From the NCBI GenBank assembly GCA_030141605.1, contig JAQGDQ010000449.1, positions 1-64,000 on the forward strand: 64,000 bases of DNA, written 5' to 3'. A program made the translations under genes and the position numbers. This DNA is from Tubiluchus corallicola (lineage: Eukaryota > Priapulida > Priapulimorpha > Priapulimorphida > Tubiluchidae). How positions within the stretch are numbered: the stretch's first letter is position 1; every line of letters starts with the position of its first letter. The notes below the pieces were generated by a model. The model searched no databases. It worked only from the letters and a program-made list of their open reading frames with translations, and was not told where the DNA came from. This document shows positions 36,450 to 49,025 of this stretch, one piece after another.

Positions 36450-37455
36450 AGTCTCTTCGGCTACATTGTAAATTGTAACACCAGGGTGTTCCCTCTACCA
36501 CTGCTGAAATTCGTCATTCCTACTGATTGCTCAACCCCGATGGACTGTAAAGAGTGTTCTGATTCATTGCGTCCCACGTCAGTGCCTCCATAGCCGGGCT
36601 CCGTCCAGTCTGAAGGGTCAGCCACTTCAGTTTCGTATCACTCCTTTACCTTTATTTGCTAATAGTGGTTCGGACTACTTTGGCCCTTTTACCCTTGTCA
36701 AATGGGAATAAGTCGTGGATTATCCTTTTCATATGTTTGGTTATTCGCGCCGTTTATCTGGAGGCAGTGGATTCTTTGAACGAGTATAATACCATGCTAA
36801 AATTCGACATTTCAATGCTCGTTGTGGGATCGATGGTCTGAAATTATTTAGCTCAGTCTTTTCGTAGTTTAGCAAAGTCTTCCAAGGGCATTGTTGAGTT
36901 GCATTTCATTCCAGAAGCCGGCTGCTGGTGGCGAGATTTCTGGGAGCGTGTGATTGATACCACACAGGCGTGTTGTAAGACACTTGGCAACATTTTTTTT
37001 CTTCTGTTGACCTCCACAAAGTCATAATTGTGTTGGAGGATGGATTAATCGCCGTACACTCATCTTAGTTGGTGATGTTGACTTATTGACCCTACGCCAT
37101 TTTTTACACGAGATGGCTCGTCCACCATTGCAGTTTGTGTCTTGCGAGGATATCTCTAACGTAGATTTTCTTCGTAGTTGATGACATTGCTGACATTGCT
37201 CACAGGTTATCGAACATCTGTGGAACACTGGAATTTCGAATACCTCCAGACCCTTGATAAATGGAGATCTAGCTCTTCTGTTCAATCAGTTAATCACCTG
37301 GGTGATGTAGTTTTGGTACAGGAGAAACCTGTGCCTAGTTGTCGCTTCCTATCATTAAGGAGCTGACAGCTGGTAACACGTGGACGGTCAGGTCAGATCC
37401 TATCTCGAAATCGTATGACTCGTAGGCTTTAGTCTGCATTCTCCCCTTTGGAATG
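36450..37455 (+). mobile_element. Bel/Pao LTR retrotransposon relic: integrase to end of pol
   Basis: In order on + : HQGVPSTTAEIRHSY (about 36478-36522) from the integrase zinc-finger region; SDYFGPF (36670-36690) at the start of the integrase core; IRAVYLEAVDS (about 36747-36775); LHFIPEAGCWWRDFWERV (36899-36950); HWNFEYLQTLDKW (about 37216-37262); GDVVLVQEKPVP (37298-37335); and SPLE (about 37440-37453), the usual end of Bel/Pao pol. Most fall in one frame, but SDYFGPF is in another and several stops intervene, so it is dead. The protease and reverse transcriptase are missing. I could not delimit LTRs. Confidence 0.82.
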
Positions 37456-40019
37456 TGCGTCAGTGGAGGGTGTGGCTTCATTTCAGAGCCAATACTAGGT
37501 GGACCAGAGGCTTGTTTTTCCATCAACTTGTAACGAAAATGCACGCCCACTGGTAGTATTATAATGCTACCCACACATTACGAAAAGTTTTTTGTGGGCT
37601 GCTCATTGTCCAATGTTCATTTTCGTGTCCACTGTTCAGTGAACAGAAATTGGAGTGGATGTGTGAATTCCGTGCATTCATGCATTTGTTCCGTTTTGTT
37701 TTTCTTGTTTCGTGCACACTGTGCAGTTTTGTTTCATTTCGAGCTAGGATCTTCTCCAGCAATCTATTGAAATTTTTTATCGTATCGTTTATCCGTTTAC
37801 GGAAAACCGCTGAAGTGCAGGGTGCATTTTTCGTCACTGCTGAGTGGTGAAGTTGGAATTTCATTGTTTTTGAAGGGCATGTTCCCGTATAAATGAGTTA
37901 AAATGATGTTGGACTATCAACTACTAATGCTACCTACCCAACAGTGATCAATGGTGCTCGCACTTTCTAGGTAGTTGTCATTTATTATACTCTTTGTTTA
38001 TAAGCCGGCTTTATTATATACGTTGGACTGAAACATGGTTCTGAAATCACTAGATTGGGAAAGAAAGAGGATCAGAATAAGCAACAGCGTAGTGCAAAAG
38101 AGAACAATGAAAGTGAAGAGGGTAGGGCCAAAGGCAGAATATTAACGACACAGAGTATAGTTCTAGTCATTAACAGAAGACATTATCCATTATTCACAAG
38201 ATCAAATATGCCAAAATAAGAGAATTCACGTGAGGGCATAGGTCACACAAGTTACAAATATGAAGACAGGTGTTATAACATAATTAATATTTCGAATTAT
38301 GTTATGTTGTGATTTTTAAGCTTAATGCCCTAAAATTCTGGGTTAATTTTAATGTGCAATCTATGTTTGAAATAGAACAAGGCAAATTTTAAAACATGAC
38401 ATCATTTAGTTTTGCCGATAAAAAATTGATCCACTATCATTCGTATCGAGGTAACGGTGGCGTCGTGATCATTTATAATAAATGTAGAATTTCGGTAACT
38501 ATTGATAAATTTGTATGATAGTCACAGCGTGCATCATACTTGCATTATGAATCTCATTAGGCCAGTATGCAAATCTTTCATGATATCACCGTCGCACTGT
38601 AATGCCGCATCTAATTTCAGAGCAAAATCTAGTGAAATTAATGATGATCGATGATCGAACTAACAGCTAAAGTGATGACGTTGACAGCTAAAATGACATC
38701 GTTTTTTCAGCCGTAAATTTTTGTATAGACATCAAAGTCGTAAACTAACTTTTGGGCAACCTTCGTATTTTGTTGATTTTGCCTCGATTTTCGCGAATTA
38801 AATACTATTATAAAGGGTATCAGTTTTTTGTAATCATTTGAACGCCTGTATATACGTCCTGAACTAACCTCACACATTCTACTAATTTCCGAAAACTTGT
38901 AATTCAACCAATCTATATCCCTAAGTGACTTTAATTAGACATAAGATAGGTTTAAATCATCATTAAGGCGACTTCACGCTGGATTTAGCAGTGAGAACTT
39001 TTTTTCAAAATTTCCAGAATTCGATGACATTTCATTTTAATGAGTGGCTTCTCTTTTCTGCTTACTTTAGTGAAAACCAAGAAACATTTAATCTTGGAAC
39101 AACTTATTATCAATTCTGGCAATATTAATCTTTTTATATTTTAGGGCACTCCAAGAAAATTTGTACCATTACATTTTAAGTAACATGGAGAAGGAATTTT
39201 ATTAGTACTGGTTCTAAAGAAAGAGCACGCTTCAAACACTGAAGCAACTTTCAATGCCGAGTGCGTTTCCGCGTTATGTAAATTGGTATAATTCCATCCA
39301 CATGTAACGAGACACAAAATTATGTTTACGAAACGACCAGAAAATTATTTACCAATTATCGCAAGAAATCCAATAAGCGCTGGATAACGGAAAAGAAACA
39401 TTCTTCTAAGAAATCCTTTCAAACTCTATTTAATAAGCTTTCTCCTGCCATTGTGAATAATGGATAAAATCATGATCAATTAGGCGTACAGTTTTCTTGG
39501 TGTATAAGTCTAAATAAATTTTCTCTTTTTCATTTAATAAAGGAAAATAAAGAATTTTTATCAATTGCTATTTCTGTTTACGGTTTTGTTAGTTTAACTT
39601 CAGGAATAAGTTTCGAAATCTTATCAATGTTCATTGTCAATCACTTTATCTCAGTATTTATATCTTTCTAATTGGTGACAAAAAATAATAATTTCGTTAA
39701 CTTAAAATTAATTGATGCCACAGCAATAAAAATCGACGAACAAAATATTCAAGCTTTAGGAAATTCATTAGTTCAATTACAGTTTTTCTCTACAAAAGTT
39801 TTCAGGCACTAAAGTCCTCTGTTGAAACTGCCTAAAACGTTACTGAGAATTGTCCGCAAAGCTTCTTAATTTCTGAATTTTTTTATACTCAGTTTACTTG
39901 TAACTTCTGTCTTGTTATCTATTGAAACAAATTTTAAAAAAATATTTAACAGTGCTGTTATATTAACGGTATATATGTACAACACTTTATTTTGAAAGTT
40001 GGATACCAGCATTTAACAG
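37456..40019. other. Intron sequence, possible Bel/Pao 3' flank
   Basis: The first few hundred bases may be the retroelement's 3' LTR (CCCGTATAAATGAG at about 37887), but no paired LTR was seen. A two-copy ~20-bp repeat (ACAGCTAAA(G/A)TGA) lies at about 38663-38702. The rest is featureless. Confidence 0.35.
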
Positions 40020-40295
40020 CAGGTCCTACTCAAAGTGGGTGTTCGTGATAGGGGATCAATGTCAAGGCCTCTAAGACTAAGATTGGCTGCTAAATCGTGA
40101 AAGGTATCTTAACCGTGCTTAGATGTGCATTTATCCGCCCTCTACGAGGTAAATCAGAATCAGAATGGCAAAAGAAACCGCCCAGAGCGAGAATCGAAAC
40201 AGTTTAATCCACCCGTCTACTGACCAGCTTTGACAAGCGTTCTTAAGGTAGCCAGGCACGACGAATAACCACTCAACCATAAGCCTCATTATTAC
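40020..40295 (-). mobile_element. Probable tRNA-derived SINE
   Basis: The minus strand starts GAGGCTTATGGTTGAGTGGTTATTCG, containing a good RNA polymerase III A box (TGGTTGAGTGG, about 40270-40280). GTTTCGATTCTC follows at about 40189-40200, a fair B box. The A-to-B distance of about 80 bp is longer than in a normal tRNA, implying an insertion or a composite head. The body to about 40020 has no open frame and is richer in GC than its surroundings. Confidence 0.45.
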
Positions 40296-40299
40296 TACA

Positions 40300-43200
40300 G
40301 CAGGTTCTATTGCTGTACAAAAGAGACAAAATTAAAACAACTATTGTGTAAGCGAGTACATATAGGAGAATAGTGACAAAAAGTTAATCAATATATCATC
40401 CACGTGGTCTAATCGGTTTATTCAGTTCAGTTATGTCAAAAACTAGCGCGGAATTTTAAGATTTAAATAACTATACATCAGTAATACGTCACAATAAAGT
40501 CAGATAGTTAAAAATGATTATTATTAATAGTCTATAATTCTTGATTTGTGTTTTTACGTGGTCTACATATTATAGAATGTACTGTAATTCCGTAATATTA
40601 CGTTACAACTGTCAGAAGTATCGAGCGATCGACCAAGAACTGTTATTGATCTCAAAACAAAACATTAATGATGTCGCAGATGCAATTTCACTTTTCAAAT
40701 CGATTAATCAGGGCAGTTTTGTCACGTCCAAATTGTTTTCCTTGAGTTGTGTGCGCAGGAATTAAAACGGACCTGATGTTTCTTCAAAAAATAACGTCAC
40801 AGTTTGCTTGCTTAGAATAACGTTGTACTACATTAATTCAATGCACAGATTCAAATTCAAACTGTAAAAATTTGCGTCTTGGATATTAGTAGCACACTGC
40901 TACAAATAGTTGTCGTTATCGTGGTAGTTGTCACTTTGACGAGGAGTGTGCAAAGTATCTGCTTAGCATGTGTCTTGTGAAAATCATGTGAAAACTGTCA
41001 GCAAAGCCAACCAAACTGCTACATTAAAGGAAGTTTTATAGTTTGGGAGTGGGGTTTTGTAGAAAATCTGAAAAGTTTTGTAACATGTCTTCTGAAAGCT
41101 TCCATTGAAACAAGTTGTACTGCACACTTAGTGCACGTTAGTAGTAATTTGAAACTTGCAGGTGTATGATACAGGAGGAGCACAACTCAATTACTGCAAA
41201 TTTTCTACCGTTTCTAAGTTTACTGACCACCAAGGTGGGGGGTGGGGCGCATAGGAAGACATTTTATACATTCAATAAAGGCTTTTGTAGTATGCAATTT
41301 GATCAGATGACGCTTTGGCAATTGTAGTTGAACTTAATCAGTGGTTTTTTTCCAACCAAGTCTGCCAGTCCGACTCTTGTCCAGAAAAACTGTTTTATCG
41401 CTGCCTATTTATTATTTTTTATTCAAATCAGAAACCTACAGGAAGTACTAGTTGCAAACTACACAAATCATAAAACTATTGTTGATTTCACCAATGACGT
41501 TAATTCGGCAAATAATCATTGCTGCCACAGGTCATTGGTCCCAGACATTGACGTGTACTACAAGTAATCTTTACACGTAATCAGGCTGATTTGTTCCTCC
41601 TATGAGCGCATTATTTGTCATTTGGGTGAATCCACTTTCAATGTTTAATGACGACGTTAGATATAGTATAGCTAATTACATCATCATGACATTTCGCGGT
41701 TCATATACTCGCCGTCTCACTAGTCCTCCGCCTTTTCTTCTCACACGCTGACCAATTTACTTACAGTGTCAACTACAAATGAGGAATAGCTGAGAAAGAT
41801 CCTATTAGTTAGGGGAAAAAGTTCAATTACACTACATTATCATAGTGATTCATGTTTCACTGCTGAATTTTACAACATTTTTGATGGGCAAGCGGTAAGA
41901 CCACGTAAAGCGCAGACTTAATTTCTCATTATTAACATTGTATAATTAGCATACGTTTGTCATAAAAAATGCTCCCTACGGCGTTAGATGAGCCTGTTTA
42001 CTACATTAACAAAATTCAACATTGTGACTGCGGTTGCTTTACTGAATTTCCAAACAAAATCTGTTCACTGAATCACTGTTGAAAAGCTACAACATAAACT
42101 GGAATACAGTAACTGACAATTATTTATCTCGAACTTTAATAAGCAATAAGGATATTCAAGTAAGAAATTGTATTCAATTTTTATGCTTTTTGTGCGATTT
42201 TTGTACTTCTGTTCCTCCCTTATGTTTTTATTTATTTTTCTTTTGTGTTTTTTCTACGTGCTTTTATCCACTTTTATGTGGCTATGTTTACATGTAAAAT
42301 GTAAATATTTATGTAAATATGTTTAGTAAATATGTTTACTACAAATAAAGAAAATGCCCCCAAAATAGTATTAATAATTCTAAATGATTTATTTCCTCGC
42401 CTAAAAATAAACTAGTGGTACTTTGAAATGTCATGTTTTTTCTTTCTTTTTTACAAGTTTCTTAATTGTGGGATTTTTTTTAATTCATAAATCGCGGAAA
42501 TAGCAAAATTTGGCTAACCGAAAAACTAATATTATAAACAGCAACTGCTGCTGAGTACTGATTAATCAAACATATTACTGCGTCCGACCAGAGGATTTTC
42601 TCTGATTGATATGCAGTTTATTATCTGTCTGTTACAGACATGCCGAATTTAACAAATTATCTATTTTAATGCAAATTCTGTTCGTAAAATGTCGAAATTT
42701 CTACCATAAATTAACATCAGCGTGTAAAGCAGGCTGCTGCCGCTTATTAACGTCAGAATTCTGCATTAGCTTGGCGTAATGCGATTTAACCGACATCAAA
42801 GCAGATAACTTTTCATCTTTCACACAGGAGACTAGGGGCAACAGCACCAAACAATTTAGTGACTCGTTTCACCAAGAGATAATATTGTGGAAGCATGTGA
42901 ATTTCATTGAAATTAGGGACGCTCGAATAGCTGGGTTTTCACCTTTTACATTGTAATAAGCTTAAAAGTTACACTACAAATTATAGTTTAAGCAACATGC
43001 ACATTTTTAATATTATCTTACCTTATTCTTGCTCTCTCAATCCGTATATCTTTAAAAAACATTATGATACGGAAGCACAGTACTTACCCTTTGATGAATC
43101 TTATTTCTCCAAACACGGATTTATCCAAACATGTGAATAGCCATCATTACCTGCAGTGAACTGGCGAAGAATTTTAAAGTAGGATATTTAACTGCATGAT

Positions 43201-43806
43201 CATTTTAAAAGAGAATCCTAATATTGTCTGAACCCATAAAATTCAATGCCTTAGCGTCACATAAGCTGATTAGCTGCAGCTACAGAATAGAAGAATTGTT
43301 TGCTAAGTGGTCGCGATTTGGGCTTAGCGACCGAATTTTAACATTACTACTCCTGATCTGTAAATGGATTGTTGACGAAAATAAAGTGTTCCTAGGGCGT
43401 GTGGTGCATTAATTGCTACGTATTTGGTCTTCACTTTGCAAACGAGGATCGAACAATCAATATCAGGTTGTATTTTCTGTAAAATGTTGTAGCGTAACTG
43501 GAATCTAGTTCACTATCAAACATTTAAAACACAGAAGCGGCTGCGGTGTCTCAGCCATATTCGGATACATTCTTCTCATAAGATAAATAGGAGGTGATAG
43601 CTTGGCAGCTAAAACTGTGTTTTTCAAACAATTAACTGTCCATTTGCTGATCAGGTTCGACGTTACTTATTTCAGTCGCTAAGCACGTACCGGAACTACT
43701 GGGCTACTACCGTCACTAACACGTTAATCTTTACTCAGTCTAAGCAAATATAATTAAAAATAGTCAAACAACAAATACACGAACAAAAAATACACCTGTT
43801 GTTTCA
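40300..43806. other. Intron sequence, no gene seen
   Basis: Nothing recognisable in either strand. A G-rich patch at 41235-41248 precedes GCGCATAGGAAG, a combination also seen inverted near 52811-52856. Confidence 0.45.

Positions 43807-43898
<92 letters not shown>
43807..43898. repeat. (AAT)30 microsatellite
   Basis: Uninterrupted AAT units over 92 bp, ending in AACAATAAT. Confidence 0.98.
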
Positions 43899-43901
<3 letters not shown>

Positions 43902-46900
43902 TAATAAGCAAATGCAGTGGTACACTGTTTGTGGGCTTAACCTGGAGTGAATGCACCCAAGCCAATATAAACGGCAAAAGCAGACAATTGGTGCAATAAA
44001 CTTGGAAAATATTTATTTTATAAAGTACAAAAATCGAAAAACAAGATGAAAAATAATTAGAGAAATTTAGCGAAAAACTAACAAATTATAAAACAATAGT
44101 AATTAGCAAGTAAACAAATAATTTGAATAAAAACAATCGTAGGTAGATTCTGATTTGCTTTATGCATTTAAAGACACAAAATTAAGGGGAAAGTAAACTA
44201 ATAATGATTTAACAAATTATTAGCAGTAATCGCGTACGAAAAGATTACTGGCGACACTGCATCACAGTTAGCACAAAGAATACAATCATCTACAGTTACT
44301 TACAATTTTAGTGGCCTTAGTAAACGTTAGTTTCATCACTGAGAAAGTATCTCGAAACTAGCAGATATCAAGAAGTATACAGCTACGAAGCAATCAGCAT
44401 GGCAGACTACTTTACGAATAAAAGAAAGGTTATAGCACGCGTGAAAAGGTCAGGTGGTACAGGTAGATGAAATTATAGCGCGATGATTCGTTTCAAAATG
44501 CTAAGACAGCAGTGAGGTACTGTCGCATTTATACCTAGATGAGCCGGAAGTATTATTTATAATTATAATTATTGAATAAGATAAAATGATTAAATTATTG
44601 TCAAAATTATTTGTCTCAAATTCCTCTCGTTTGCATGTATTTCAAAGTTTGGATTTATAAATACACATACGCGTACACATACACATACACATTAGCCAAA
44701 CAATTACAAAATTTACGTAAATAAAAATCATGCTATAATACGAGCAAAGTCATATTATTCTGATTTGACAGCCGCACACTTAACTGCCGTGTACAGCTGT
44801 TTAGACAAAAGATCGAGAAAATAATGTTGTTTATTGAGCGTATTTATCGCATACACATGGTGGACAGTAGTAATTTTGACGTCACAGAGTCACTTCGAAA
44901 TCACAGAACAATAATCCTATTTACATAGGAAGACATAGGATCGAAAAAATCGCTATTCGCTAGACCTGTATTATAATCATGGTATTCGCACACAAATATA
45001 ATCACCTTTTTATAGCAGTGTATAAAACATAAATTGAACAGAATTGCCACCGTTTACGATTTCGAGCATGATAAAATCTATCTCCATCTATTTATGGTCA
45101 TTAATAATTTTACAGCTCAGTATTGTAATAAAATGTACCATATCGTCCTATGATCGAAACAACTGACAAACCTGAGTATCGGGAAAGTGTTTTATTAATT
45201 AATAAGCTAGGCTTTTGCTTAATGAGTAACATTGATTTAACTGTCACCGTAGCAATAATTAATAGGGAAACGGTTTAGGAATTTTACTGAGCGAAAATAA
45301 CAAAAGAGAGGTAGAAAAACTGTGAAGCAAGCCAAAGCTTGATCAAGTCTATTGTTTTCATTGCATGAATTTGTTAAAGATAATTATACAAGCTTTTAAG
45401 TCTTATCAAACAGGAATTTTTTGGGTCATTATTAATGAGGACTAAAATAATTATTTTTGTCATACAGTGGTATGCAGTACATAACAAAAATCCTTGCATC
45501 AGATTAACAAACTCAACATCTTAAAATTAGTGCATGGTTAAATCTCATAAATTGCAGAGATTGCGTTCTATTTGACTGCCTAATTATATGCTGGTATTTT
45601 CCTATTATCAGCAAGCAGATATTCGCGTTCAATGATATACTACAAAACGCAGCGATTGACTATAACGAAGGCGTAGAAAGTTTAGAAATAATCCAGCTTT
45701 TATGCCGTTTTCAATGATCATTAAACTCGACATTTATAAGGTTAATGACGTTGAACACAGTTTTAATGAAATAAAGTAAATAGTGCGTAATACACCCCGT
45801 TAAGCTAATGAAACTTTACGAAACAGAAGAGCGATGATTTATGAAAGGCTGAATTCAAGCGTAGAAGGACTTATATTCTATTCTTTTCAGAGCTTCAGCA
45901 CTGTAGGCTGGTGGATTAAATTCATAATTATAATTATTATAATTATTAATTTAAGCTAACTAAAGATTACTAAATCGAAGAGATGTTTAAAAACTATGAA
46001 TGTACCTTGCAATGTACATATAGACATTGCAATGTATCTGTGTAAAAAATTTGATTACAAAATCTACGATTATTTACCTGTTTTTTTGCTCTTATAAGAC
46101 AAAAGCTACAACTGATATCAATAAGGCCGTCATGCAAGAAAGAATGTTGATCAGTTAAGAATGTCTCAGTTATATGAGAAAAATTCGACGTCTATAGTGT
46201 TCAAACAGCGGTTAAACTTGTTATAAAACGTACACGCAGTTTATAGATACGAAATAATGTGTTTTTCATGATAGCGTATTAGAAGTCTTGCTGGCAGCAC
46301 GGTTTGCTGGCCCTTTACTCCATGACATTTGTCTTCTAGCTAAGTTATTGACTGTAGCTATAGGTGACAGGTTTTTGTCAACATTTCGCCTCAGAAACTG
46401 GAAATTATATTGATGTAGAACTTATGTATAAATACAATCAAACAAGCCAGAGGCTGAAAGAGCGGAAATTATTGGAGATGAATAATTGCACATGGAAACG
46501 CAATATATGAATTACTGTTTGACCAATGTGGCGTAGTTTGATGAAATAGGATGGAATGGCGTGAAATTGAGAGGAACTTCTATCAGTGATGACGCCTTCC
46601 ACTTTGTAATATTAATTATTATAACGTTTGATTATTGATATCTGTCACATAGACTGTCATATAATAAGATACGGGTTCCAAATTTTGCAATTAACCTAGC
46701 GATAGCAGTGTGTAAGGAACAAAACGTTGTGTAGTATCTCGTAAAAATGGAAAAAACATTATTGCACGTAACTAGATGCGTATCACGCTATATTCTGTCT
46801 TCACAGCTCATACGCATACTCAAATCACAGCTAAGTACATTCCTGCAAAAATAATAATCTCAACAAATCACATCGGCTATTCACTCTTCTTATAGGTGTT

Positions 46901-48982
46901 TGTTCGCTTAGGCTTTAAACCTACTACCTACCTAGCTTGCCACATACTGCTTAGACCAGACCATACAAGCGTATATGTAAGCTGTTTGACAGAAGAAAAC
47001 ATAACTAAGCTTAATGTTGCTCCAAATACCTCGCAAATCCCATGGTCTTAAAACAAAACGAAAAAGTTCACTATGAGTAGGATTAAATACTTCTTGAAAT
47101 CGGGAACAAATTATTCTGACAGTGAGTTTCAGACGGAAGGATGGAAAGAGGAGAGGGAGGAAGGTCAATTATAGTAATTACACCATTAAACGATTCCGGT
47201 ATCTATTACACAGTTGCTCAGAACCTATCTAAATTCTGAGTGCTAACGGGTTTTTATCCTACCCATATTTTGTGCGAGACAAAAAATACCTTGCTAAGTC
47301 TGGGGCGCCAGCATGAAAGGAAGACCGTTCAAATGCATACTGTGCGCAAAAATAATGGAAAAAAATTTGTCACGTCTGCATTGTCATTAAATGTTATGAT
47401 TCTATGTGGCTATTTGCTTAATGGGACATCTGTAAGCACGGCGCTGCAGTGCGTTTGAAACACGCAGTTATTGCATCAGAATTTGATAAAGGTGCTGAGA
47501 AACACGCGGCGCAAACACATTAAATGAGGCAAATTGTTGACATGCACAAATGTGATTGTCCAATTTTGCGAAGCCTGACGTGAATAGAACTTGGAGTAAT
47601 TTGTCATTTTTGCTCAGTTAGATATCACCGTTGCCATTAAGAATCGGACAACGTTAATTTCAGAAATTGAAAGAAAGTCGAATTAAGTCTAGATGAAGTA
47701 TTCCAGCATGGCCCATTGCACACAGACAGAATAAAGGTTTATAGAAGTGGCCAACCACAAGAAAACCTACAGGAGCAAGACGATAACCAACACGCCGGCC
47801 ACAAAACAGATTTCATAAAATAGTATTGAAGACATTAGTACATTACACTCAACAAAATTAATAAATTATCATCAATTACAAGTCAGTTAGACAACCATTC
47901 AATCAGTCAGATAGCGAATTAGCTACTGAGTATTTTACTGGGTCAGTTAGGCATTCAGTGAACCATCAGCTCAAATTCAACACATCAATTGCAGAATCAG
48001 TAGTCATCACTACAGAAAAGAGTTTCTGGAAAATCAGTTCCAAATCTGCAGCAACAGTCTTTTTGTAAAGTTAAACTATGACCAAAAATGCTTAAACCAG
48101 CGGCTTTAATATTAAAGTGAGGAAGAATATGTGAAAACTTATGCAGATCGATAATCCTAAAATTCCAGGCATAGCATGACGAGAAATTTTGTTCTCGGTT
48201 TTTACGGTTCAATCATAAATCCAATTATAAATCTAAAGCTACATTTGCCAAAAACGCAACCGCTTCTGTTAATTCCAGAGGTCGAAGAAGAATGGCTAAG
48301 TGGCTGTAGTATACAACCAGCAACCAAAATTAAGTACCGCTATGCCTGTACAGTAAGTGGATAGGTGCTAACCAGGAAAGCTACTTCAGAATTAGGCGAT
48401 GTTTCTACCTTGTTGCTTTCGCTATTGACTTTATTAAGAGAGAATGTACATAAATCCACCTACTGGCACCTGTGCCAATTCAGCTAGTTAATGGGGCACG
48501 CCACAACTATCAAGGTCTATTTTTGAGTGTCAGATACCGGCTTACAAACCATATAAAAAGGAACCAAGTTCGATTACACTGCCGCCAATATTATGCGCTT
48601 AAGACATCCTATGATTTCCACGTTGTCTTATTTCACTTTATTGCATTTTGTAGTCGGGTTTTATATAATTATTTTCGCATAATAACTTTTGTCCAAGTTT
48701 CTTTTTAGACTAGAGAAATTTTAAGAAAAGTGGAACCTGGAGAGCAATATAGCCAATCTTAAAATTTGTCTTTGTCGAATCCGAAAAAAAGCTGTTGCGG
48801 CTTGAAAAAATAGCGGAAAATGGTTAAAAGTGCAAAAAACTAAATAGTCGTTAAGCTTTTGCGCAAACAACATTAATCAAAGAAATACCCAGATAAGTAA
48901 AATTAGGAGGCGATTATGGCATCTACTTTAAAGTAGTTACATCACTAAGGAATCCACTTTCGTTACTGACCGCAGTTTTCAA
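43899..48982. other. Intron sequence, no gene seen
   Basis: AT-rich. Contains a doubled TTGCAATGTA at about 46007-46038. No motif-bearing frames. Confidence 0.5.
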
Positions 48983-49025
48983 AATACTACGAGAGAGAAT
49001 GGAGACTGACATCTCTCGTAGTATT
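48983..49025. repeat. Perfect 14-bp inverted repeat
   Basis: AATACTACGAGAGA (48983-48996) and TCTCTCGTAGTATT (49012-49025) pair perfectly across a 15-base loop. Confidence 0.92.

Noticed and set aside
38707-38907. Minus-strand frame with an HTH-like phrase (FSEISRMCEVSSGRIYRR)
   Set aside because: Single short AT-rich frame with no flanking transposase domains; similarity too weak.
40225-40245. TTCTTAAGGTAGCC as a 28S rRNA fragment (R2 target site)
   Set aside because: Only about 13 bases match and the flanks do not follow 28S; it lies inside the SINE-like sequence.
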